Assembly: GCA_004014935.1 (NCBI GenBank) | Contig: CP025326.1 | Coordinates: forward strand, 806,001 to 870,000 | From: Saccharomycopsis malanga | Lineage: Eukaryota; Ascomycota; Saccharomycetes; Ascoideales; Saccharomycopsidaceae | Direction: 5' to 3' | DNA: 64,000 nucleotides | Shown here: positions 58,801 through 64,000 of the stretch, piece after piece | Numbering within the stretch: position 1 is the stretch's first letter | How the letters are laid out: each line of letters begins with the position of its first letter | Notes under the pieces: model-generated | The model's database searches: none | Seen by the model: the letters and a program-made list of their open reading frames with translations, nothing else | Told to the model about the DNA's origin: nothing | Program-made: the position numbers and the translations under genes

Positions 58801-60838
58801 GAATCAGAAACAAATACCGCCTGTACAGTTGCCTTGCTTTCTCTAGAGACTCGTCAAAGTCCCTGCTTCTGTGCGGCGGAACATGCTTTTCGCCCGGCTC
58901 CATGTAGAACGAGTGTGCTATCGAATGAACGTCCTCGAATATCTCAGATATCCCCGTGAGCACAAGCAAGTTGGACAAGTCTACGGCTAGCGTGTCCACC
59001 AAACTGGTGCAGGTGAATGCCAAGTTTGGAAGCTCTTCGAAAGCCAATCTGAGTGTGAAATATTCGCCTACAACTATCTCTTCATTTATTCTGCCTCTTC
59101 CTGCGTTATCACTATCGGTGGCGTCCTCGTAATACTCTCCTTCATATGTTTCGCTGCCTACGTCCTGTCCATAGACCAGCTGGTACGTTACTCTGATCCC
59201 TGAGACATCCACCTTGTTGATGACGCTCGTCTGGATGATCTCCTTGTTGTGGTTGTACAGCCTCTTCTTGGTAACGCTTTCAAAGCCTATGAAATTCATG
59301 TTGAGTGCAAGAGTCCGCAGTGCCTCGCTGTCTTGGTACTTTACTAGGAATATCGTGTCTTCTACGGTTAGTTTCAAAGAAATTAGCGGGAGGTATTTTG
59401 AAATGGACGAGTAGAAAAAGTTCAAAATGAAATTCTCGGTTTTTTCGTTACCCTTGTTTGCTGTGGCTTTGCAATCTTCCAACTCTTTTAAATAAAACTT
59501 CACCTGTTTGAAACTATGTAGCAATGTTCCTAGATAAAACGAGTTGAAGTCAACAGTAGGCGAAGAAATGTGGCTGGAAATCTTCACCACTGCTGCTGTC
59601 ATCTTCCTGTTTTTCTGCAACATCTTGAGTGTCTGAACAATAAGGTTTGTCTGGATTGTAAAGTTGATATTAGGAATCTGGAAAAACTCAAACCTGTTAT
59701 TACAATGATACATTGTCAACCTGAGATTCATCAACGTTGAAATGTATTCAATAGGAGTATCATTCACCGAAAAGACCAATTCGTAGCCCGGAGAGTTCTG
59801 ACTTAGCTTATTAAGACTGATGTTAAATTTGCTTACTGTGAGCTGGAAATAAATCTGTGTCAAAAATTCCAAACCCTTGTCTTTTCCAATCAGCTCAAAC
59901 GTCGCCAAATAGTTTCTCTTGTTCAAAAACAAGTAGAACAAATACAACTCATCTATTACAATATCTGAAAGATTGAAATTGATTTCTTCAATGGCAGAAA
60001 ACCAATCTCTTAAAATTACTAGTTTTCTACCCAATTTGTCTATAAACTCCTCCAACCTCTTCTCCTTGGCATTCTGATACTGTTTGATCGTTTCTGTTCT
60101 CAGTTGGTCTGATGTTTCGTCTTTGCCAGCTTGTTTCAGCTCCAAATGTGTCTTGAACTCTACAGGAACAAACTCGTTCATTTGCTGCACTAGCGTGTGG
60201 ATTGGGAAGCATATGTGATGGTTCGAAACATTGACATTTACGTTGGATACCTTCAAGTCTTTTTTGAAAGAAAATGTGAAATTCATCATCAAATTCTTAA
60301 CTAATTTGGCTTCTGGCGAGTTTCTCGCTTGCAATTTTAAGTCGGAAATCAAAATATAATGCTCTGTCAACATTTGGCTGCCTTTGGCTCCTTTTAAAGA
60401 CTCTTTAGTGACATCACTATTGAGCTTGACTTGTCCAATGGTGAAAACAAGTTGTTTATCTTTACTCTTCAATATAATCTTGATATTAGATAAATAAAAA
60501 GTAAAGCCCGCAAAATGGCTCAAAAATAACCATAGAATTTTGTATTTTAACCTACTTTTGCTCTTCTTCTTAGTCTCTATGCTTTTAACACCATCCTTCT
60601 CCCGTAACAAATCATCAATATCCATCTCTACAGTAATCTCCAGAAACCGGAAAACAAACAACTTGTGATTGTTGCGTAGAAAGTTCAAGAAGAACCGTAA
60701 TTTAACCGCTCTCACATTCTTGTACCGTAGAAACTTGATATACACAACCAATGGCGAAATAACCCATACTATCGACCCAGTTATCCAATATATCAACGCC
60801 ACTCCCACGGCATAACCGACCGCCAACGAGCGCCACAT
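52814..60838 (-). CDS. FMP27: Bridge-like lipid transfer protein Fmp27/Hobbit family
   Basis: A 2674-residue protein (S. cerevisiae Fmp27/Hob1 2628, Ypr117w/Hob2 2489). It starts with an N-terminal membrane anchor (AVGYAVGVALIYWITGSIVW, 7-26). A very long series of beta-groove segments follows. The family signature GFWDKMRANVHGRVNF lies at about 1375-1390, followed by FKGARDPYKV; a C-terminal Apt1-like region comes later. These proteins are rod-shaped lipid conduits at ER-plasma membrane contacts. An Asn/Ser-rich low-complexity insert with an acidic cluster lies at about 2425-2500. The frame is uninterrupted over 8 kb. Fmp27 and Ypr117w are paralogues of whole-genome-duplication yeasts; outside that group one gene is expected, so the symbol is used loosely. 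The start is the ATG just before the membrane anchor. Confidence 0.93.
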   Translation of the reverse strand: MWRSLAVGYAVGVALIYWITGSIVWVISPLVVYIKFLRYKNVRAVKLRFFLNFLRNNHKLFVFRFLEITVEMDIDDLLREKDGVKSIETKKKSKSRLKYKILWLFLSHFAGFTFYLSNIKIILKSKDKQLVFTIGQVKLNSDVTKESLKGAKGSQMLTEHYILISDLKLQARNSPEAKLVKNLMMNFTFSFKKDLKVSNVNVNVSNHHICFPIHTLVQQMNEFVPVEFKTHLELKQAGKDETSDQLRTETIKQYQNAKEKRLEEFIDKLGRKLVILRDWFSAIEEINFNLSDIVIDELYLFYLFLNKRNYLATFELIGKDKGLEFLTQIYFQLTVSKFNISLNKLSQNSPGYELVFSVNDTPIEYISTLMNLRLTMYHCNNRFEFFQIPNINFTIQTNLIVQTLKMLQKNRKMTAAVVKISSHISSPTVDFNSFYLGTLLHSFKQVKFYLKELEDCKATANKGNEKTENFILNFFYSSISKYLPLISLKLTVEDTIFLVKYQDSEALRTLALNMNFIGFESVTKKRLYNHNKEIIQTSVINKVDVSGIRVTYQLVYGQDVGSETYEGEYYEDATDSDNAGRGRINEEIVVGEYFTLRLAFEELPNLAFTCTSLVDTLAVDLSNLLVLTGISEIFEDVHSIAHSFYMEPGEKHVPPHRSRDFDESLEKARQLYRRYLFLILPEWFRDTRLTGNGFRCTLGSRSILIPKELLRGAFVSGNETVQNSLRKVVYSVGSWSVSLGSQQKSHDSSDRSSGANSVPESEADDVSETKQEHYWDVDAAVQDVDIDIIACDPSHFKRKKSSKKYLLTNIKFVSIPVIKSQLSSIYEESGPDYLRLATSVPSVEFSYSVFAHFVVVSSLLLLRNTVFSYRNKHPQGARQDTPLNLGELVRTETKIRSVDTAMFMPLDLKMRLQAVDVEIESFFGHKATVCAELVRVCVQSPTVRNYWERFLVVNDMKVTINLAHWKRFQQHKLQDNAPENSLLVGQLDFSSARLSFPYNLVIHKVFDNIGLMRKVLKQLNHSFRGNSADHVLRPKPVDVPPVVPRFKMTGRKFLMNMDDDPFESLLSAIYQSGLSEQRDRLSKLEHVAARFPSGFWVEPTATFGLSVTDGKCVYFYRNQQVVRKARHHKPVVCDNEALRNAFDKLEVLQRSLSKSWAKRIQNNRAKFQQEIKNNPEYLWQLVWTEKYPKNFNRRVWNGFHGPPLVSGIIEDMDVTVSSVDFPLRQLPQYLHDVGKGMPLDMQYQTLVPIHIECSLGELRTHLRDYPLPFLYMPRGSSRAAHVSGNIVVLEEFAGPQSIVDVFVPLVPSCDQSDNDIYYSLSIPKTLASIKTFCTLDIAVTSPAPTRVTWGASYQPAIQQVMLNFDGFTKPPLDPSEKVGFWDKMRANVHGRVNFTWQRGGLDIAFKGARDPYKVTSQDAGFILSFADNAALAVNKNDNPKEFMVMTADTIRWIAPNHVAQPLLVWSRSAAGSVFLPAMASCSSTSVAGYYLACPGNIPDDATVAAAALQYYEKTVISLSGRVAFVFGVLFERNVDGRSRTDSFSPHYKVRLTNPKYVRDSDYDAYSGFRSHYIHMALSLRSLKSSHNSVHLSPSAFNVFFKWWQMFSGAMSLPIRHGRIFGPSKPSKKFSVYLTTIKFQFLLSQLYVCHMYRDKMTTTLEESLLDQKEPKKAFETLGIKGKIGKIKIDLHQRKLPTVVHKEMLNTTKKMMKMRFNVGEVDVEDVDIRLVKAVFNSHEKTTLKVFDDDTSWFDIDDFEELFVQSIKSLKPKIDVFPLMYTPRMMYFRKEAEDEDDAESPQSVPFGNEPSHDCMLSPKHSSIDAQIALTSTRIEELKRQMTRLGSNEDLQTRLEVVQRNHKILVDIKNNDDNESVSGAIKKTVMLQDTVHEKDFNNRFIIHNMLLKWNCNNRNLLFRYIHLLTMYKAIGHFVTNDALASINEMIYNKAVEEDVQSQSSFNFQDNKLTKEYCSERLASFDEDLRHVASANMFHNDDYLVKIVSPQIQLIDEDSSNGCILVVAPSIEMKIITVKQRRLKPGTKDDEQLEYTDVVETRIGSFLHEANIFAFYKQQVLEFSSLYFSANSYGSTSYWPPWLGVELCTNGTILKDHMMLEKTSMMLRYDRVGNLLKADGETPETQKRNKISFNIPKVVVSCDSTQYLTLYSLVWDLLMYSEPAIKEMSSKLEKLAMKTSLNNVTGLLAKIKQLQKEICILTDLERSYVIRNQFLSSQDRAHLSIITAEKEELIKQLYISMKVIALGGKQNTNINEQAEWSIRADSIICHMLVDNRKPFIDVALSNSKFHRKETSDGSNENIIQIEMMQGFTLLGNTYYQEMFSPFNIKDIFNSTTPTNPDENLITIKWSMKKPIGGIKVMKYFRVFLQPIKLQLDQITGQQIFNYIFNNEVMKKNGGETSKSKKTRTQSVAKSVDDEADIDYDDFSSEDDDVSNDSLNDPINSNCLNINNSNDNSNNFNDNSNISNNNSDNFNNNSNSSNNNHLQTHKVMYHSNRSNTSFLNPFQNHQKSQEVNLDRDETTDDDDGVDIMLERANNNFNIEFFKLDSCVLCVSYKGEGRHRLVSVNNFVLKMPSIIIKRQVLSFYEITLFLKKVVIKSLLQHSGKLLGNKLKHHRLKKIKQPLYQLTHYDKFVNVQELKSDLKIEQEEQNNIIEATIEDESI

Positions 60839-61295
60839 TAGCTCACAATACTAGCAGCCAATACTTCTATTAATGTCCTTCAAAGGATTATCCAAACTCA
60901 AACGCTTTTAATGTGTATTCTGCAAGTTTTCAACATCCATATTGCCTATCACTAACATTCAGATTGCTATACATTGTAGGAGGTAATACCCGGCTCGCGT
61001 ATTCCTAAATAGGACTTGTGCATATTCTGATGCATGATTAGTTTCTACAACGGGATATTTCTATTGTTCGGTTGCATAAATACGCGAGGTGCCACAGGTG
61101 CATGCATAAAAGGCATGACAGTTGCGACTATGACATGCAGTAGCCGGACAACTATGACTAGTGATTTGTTAAGGGTATTTAAATGATCGAAAACTTTCTA
61201 GCAAATATAAAGGGAATGTTGAGTAGGCCTTGCAACAAATGTTACTAGTGGATCAAATTTATTGAGTGGATCTGTATACTTTCAACAAGCAATGA
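60839..61295. other. Upstream region of FMP27
   Basis: Contains GCATGCATAAAAGGCATGACAG-like words (61099-61140, split) and ATGCAT near 61032. No gene. Confidence 0.4.
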
Positions 61296-61403
61296 TTAGG
61301 TTTTTTCACTGGGTTTTACCAAATCCTTTAGACATTGCGCGTATATACGAAACTGATATGTACTGGGTTCGAAATATAAGATATTATTATTATTATTATT
61401 ATT
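61296..61403 (+). mobile_element. 5'-truncated SINE whose tail lies in the SDR 3' region
   Basis: TTTTTTCACTGGGTTTTACC, AAATCCTTTAGACATTGCGC, ATATACGAAACTGATATGTA, CTGGGTTCGAAATATAAGAT, then a (TTA)n tail. The tail ends about 12 bp from the stop codon of the opposing SDR gene, so the SDR transcript probably runs through it and ends there. Confidence 0.88.
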
Positions 61404-61414
61404 ATATAAATAAA

Positions 61415-62275
61415 TCAGCTGCTTTCGGTGGAAAAAGCGACATCTTTCCATTGGTCCAATCTTTCCAAAGTATTTCTTGAGTAAGCACCAATGTTATCAT
61501 AAGTATCCTTTCCAAAGCTGACTACAGATGGAAGTTGTTTGTCTTTGAAAAGACCCTCGCCGTGGGCCAAGTCAATGACTTGTTTGGTCAAACGTTCTGT
61601 GTCCCCAAAAACATTAGTAAAAACGCTGTTGTATTGGTTTTCAGTAGCTTGTCTAAACTCTTCGTATTCTTCGAGTCTTTTTGGGATATTGATCAATTTA
61701 CCGTCTGTTTTCACGGTATCAAAAAACAGGGATTTGAAAGCACCGATTTCAAGAACAATAGAACGAAGTCCAAACAGTTTGATTTCTTCATCCAAGGTGG
61801 AACTGAGACTCAATAACGCAGCTTTGCTGGAGTCGTATAAACCAAAGTATGGATAACTTTCAACAGAAGCACGACTGCCAACATTGAGAAGAAGACCGGA
61901 TTTTCTTTGGCGGAATTTGGGTAAGATTGCTTGTGCTACTTTGATAGGTCCAAAAACATTGGTTTGGTATTGTTTTTCAATCAATTCCAAATCTGTTTCT
62001 TCAATAGAACCAAGTTCACCATAACCAGCGTTGTTAACACACACATCAATAGGGCCGTAAGTCTCGTCGATCTTTTGCAAAGTGGCCTTAACAACGTCAG
62101 AAGCAGCATTGACATCCAAATCAACAGGAATGGCACCTTTTGACTTTAAAAAACCCAATTTCGAAGAGTTTCTGCTAGCAGCAATAACCCTATCGCCTCT
62201 AGCTAAAGCAGCTTCAACTAAAGAAGCACCAATCCCACTGGAGGTGCCAGTAATAAACCAAGTAAGCTTTACCAT
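61415..62275 (-). CDS. Short-chain dehydrogenase/reductase
   Basis: A 286-residue classical SDR. Cofactor motif TGTSSGIG at 9-16, structural NNAG at 81-84, catalytic Ser134 in NVGSRAS and Y147-x3-K151 in YDSSK. An Arg (A-S-R35-N) after beta-2 suggests NADP(H) preference (inference). The first beta-strand LTWFITG is typical of a group of fungal SDRs without assigned substrate. No transmembrane segment or targeting signal. The substrate is not determinable; close relatives in yeasts are usually annotated only as oxidoreductases. The ATG at 62275 sits at the normal family start. Confidence 0.9.
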   Translation of the reverse strand: MVKLTWFITGTSSGIGASLVEAALARGDRVIAASRNSSKLGFLKSKGAIPVDLDVNAASDVVKATLQKIDETYGPIDVCVNNAGYGELGSIEETDLELIEKQYQTNVFGPIKVAQAILPKFRQRKSGLLLNVGSRASVESYPYFGLYDSSKAALLSLSSTLDEEIKLFGLRSIVLEIGAFKSLFFDTVKTDGKLINIPKRLEEYEEFRQATENQYNSVFTNVFGDTERLTKQVIDLAHGEGLFKDKQLPSVVSFGKDTYDNIGAYSRNTLERLDQWKDVAFSTESS

Positions 62276-62744
62276 TGTATGTGTTTGTAAGTGTTTGAAT
62301 ATTATATAATAATCTGATACAAGTTCTAATTATCAAGCCATTTCTGCTTTTTTATACATAAAAATCCTATTTGTCATCCACCTGGTGTTGATCTAGTTAT
62401 GATTTATGTTGGGCTGCTAAAGGTTACGGATTTATTCGGAGTTACTCGCAGTTAATCGGCAACATCTGCCAACTTTTTCTTTATCATCTACAATTTATAT
62501 GGAAAACAGTGGTAAAGCTTATAATATAAAACTTGCTATAGTAATGTTCTCCGGATCCGTTGCCACTTTGATCCGAAAAAGTGTATTGCGCTAAATGATA
62601 GTTGGGTCTTTTTTCTCTTTTCCGAGACAATAATAAAGTTTATAAGCAAAAAATGAATTTCTAATCAAGCGTAGTCACTAAAAGTGGAGAAACATCTCAA
62701 TTAATGACAAATCGCTGGTTAATCATAAATTGACAATAATGATC
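62276..62744 (-). promoter_or_regulatory. Upstream region of the SDR gene
   Basis: A+T-rich with TTACGGATTTATTCGGAGTT at 62424-62443, then TACTCGC and TTAATCGGC, and CCGGATCCG near 62551. CGG-type words suggest a zinc-cluster site; no factor can be named. Confidence 0.35.
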
Positions 62745-62985
62745 ATAGCCGCTGGACCGGATGGATAGTACTTTCGGAGAAGAGAAAAACATTTGACAGG
62801 ATAGCTCAACGGTTAGTACGAAAACGAGAAAAAGACCTAACAGGTTCAATGGTGAGTCGATTATGATCAACATTACTTGGTTTTTTCCCACTGGGTTTTA
62901 CCAAGTCCCTTCATAAATGGGGGGTATATACGAAACTGATATGTATTGGGCTCCAAATATATGATATTATTATTATTATTATTAT
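62745..62985 (+). mobile_element. SINE copy with doubled head, plus strand
   Basis: CCGCTGGACCGGATGGATAG, TTTCGGAGAAGAGAAAAACA, TTGACAGGATAGCTCAACGG (second A region), GAAAAAGACCTAACAGG, GATTATGATCAACATTAC, CCCACTGGGTTTTACCAAGT, ATATACGAAACTGATATGTA, TTGGGCTCCAAATATATGAT and an (ATT)n tail. The B box and centre are missing, as in the 15.8 kb copy. Confidence 0.85.
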
Positions 62986-63164
62986 TTTTATTCTTATCTT
63001 TTGCCAATGTGAAACATTATTGATAGTATCAAAAAGTTTTAATCCATACATAGGTATTGGCTGTAGCTGCTATTTCGCTGGACCCAAGTTGATTATTAGG
63101 CATCGGGGCAAAAATTTATCGGTATGGTATATCTGACGATCAAAAGGTACTTTAGTGGCTTATT

Positions 63165-64000
63165 CAAGCGTGGAGTGTTCTTATTCACCCCATTCAGCTC
63201 ATCATACTTTATGTGTTTAATCTGCTTCTCGGTAATAGTTTATTCACCTAGTTCACAGGGGATGGACAAGTCAATTCAAGGTGTAGTATCTCTCATAGTT
63301 TACCCAATACCCCTGTTATTTCTGATGATACACTTGCCAAAAAACGGGCACTTTCTTTGCCAAAATGTATTCTCGAAAAGTCAAGATGTTCTCTCTTTTT
63401 AACAGAAAGTGCCTTTATGCCTTACTATTGCCAAGTGGCCAAGTTGGTTAGGTCATGCGCCACGCAAAATAGTGCAGAAAATATGTGTGGCGCTCCTCAC
63501 TTTGGGTTTCGGTACTCGATTCGCGCTGTTGACGTTTTGGAGTAATCATCAAACGTTTTATTAAATTATATTAGTGATATCTAGGTTTTTTTTGATTTGT
63601 AAAAAACAATCCAATATTTTGTAATTTGTTGTTATGCTATAGTACAATTTTCAATGAAAAATATCAGATTTTTGTAGAACTATTGGATATAATGATAAAT
63701 TGTCAAAAAAATTGATTTTTTCAAGACATATTGTAGAGTCTTTACAACAGTCCAAACCATACAATGATTATATTTTTATACTCTGTAAAATCTAGAAGCT
63801 TATACTATGTACTTTGTTTTGATATTTGGCTTCTATAAATCAATCAACAGTGAGATAGTATCATTTTGTCGAAAATATCACATAATTTGTTAAAGACCGT
63901 GTTTTTCACGTATTTGGAAAGACTCTTTTTATTTTATTTTTGATGATATTCCATAGTGTTTGACTGCTTTTAGTTTTAGTTGTACTTCTTTCAGTATTTG
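63165..64000 (+). repeat. Family-2 dispersed repeat, copy E, cut by the window edge
   Basis: TAGTTTATTCACCTAGTTCACAGG (in parts) at about 63236, CAAGTCAATTCAAGG, TTCTCGAAAAGTCAAG, A box TGGCCAAGTTGG at 63436-63447, CATGCGCCACGC with GTGTGGCG, GGTACTCGATTCGCGC, CAAACGTTTTATT, TATCTAGGTTTT, AGAGTCTTTACA, TCTGTAAAATCTAGA and TTTTGTCGAAAATAT. The same order and spacing as copy A; the 3' third lies outside the window. The 5' side extends about 80 bp beyond copy A's recognisable start, matching copy C. Confidence 0.85.

Noticed and set aside
1-64000. A CRISPR array or bacterial-type defence system
   Set aside because: The regularly spaced repeats here are minisatellites without unique spacers, and the gene content is that of a yeast nucleus.

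Overview
The window is nuclear DNA of a budding yeast (Saccharomycotina). It carries compact, mostly intronless genes with clear Saccharomyces/Candida-type orthologues (SDH1, VTC1, DLD1, EXO70, CDC14, RPL22, RTR1, RRG1, TDA2, CDT1, FMP27). Introns begin GTATGT or GTAAGT, have CTAAC/CTGAC-like branch points and end in TTTAG or a similar site. Leucine is coded mostly by TTG and CTT, and intergenic DNA is very A+T-rich. CTG codons are rare. The few I could place (a hydrophobic strand of the pogo-derived protein, and a TDA2 position that is Leu in my recollection of S. cerevisiae) read better as Leu than Ser, but I could not settle the genetic code or the species.

Layout. 1-4.7 kb: 3' end of a purine-cytosine permease-like gene, then a Fur4-family permease with a GATA-rich promoter. 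4.9-6.7 kb: nested repeats. 7.0-8.2 kb: VTC1 and a divergent, twice-interrupted TDA2. 9.0-10.7 kb: DLD1. 10.7-13 kb: A+T-rich repeat-bearing DNA. 13.0-14.6 kb: a Dal5-family permease. 14.6-18.1 kb: gene-poor. 18.1-19.6 kb: a Sel1-repeat (Chs4-like) protein. 20.3-21.5 kb: tRNA-Ile and tRNA-Asp flanking a Ty3/gypsy fossil. 21.7-26.7 kb: EXO70 and SDH1. 27-28.7 kb: repeats. 29.0-30.9 kb: CDC14 with one intron. 31.4-33.8 kb: repeats. 34-37.5 kb: RPL22 (one intron), RRG1, RTR1. 38.4-40.6 kb: a secreted GH76 glycosidase. 43.9-45.9 kb: CDT1. 46-47.5 kb: repeats. 48.3-50.1 kb: a host gene derived from a pogo transposase. 52.8-60.8 kb: FMP27. 61.4-62.3 kb: an SDR oxidoreductase. 62.7-64 kb: repeats.

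The main discovery is in the intergenic DNA. About twenty copies and fragments of one roughly 350-bp element are scattered over the window. It has a tRNA-like head with Pol III A and B boxes, a shared 3' end and a (TTA)n-like tail. Many copies are 5'-truncated, and four have perfect 10-15 bp target-site duplications. This is a tRNA-derived SINE. A second, longer (at least 1.2 kb) non-coding repeat family, also with a tRNA-like box, is present in five copies, one of them split by a SINE insertion. A third, shorter A+T-rich repeat occurs three times.

Functionally the host genes are mainly housekeeping: respiration (SDH1, DLD1, RRG1), secretion and lipid transfer (EXO70, FMP27), endocytosis (TDA2), polyphosphate (VTC1), cell cycle (CDC14, CDT1) and transcription (RTR1). 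Three permeases at the left end (Fcy2-like, Fur4-like, Dal5-like) suggest nitrogen-compound uptake. The promoters of the Fur4-like and Dal5-like genes share the words CATGCGGG and GCGATAATT.
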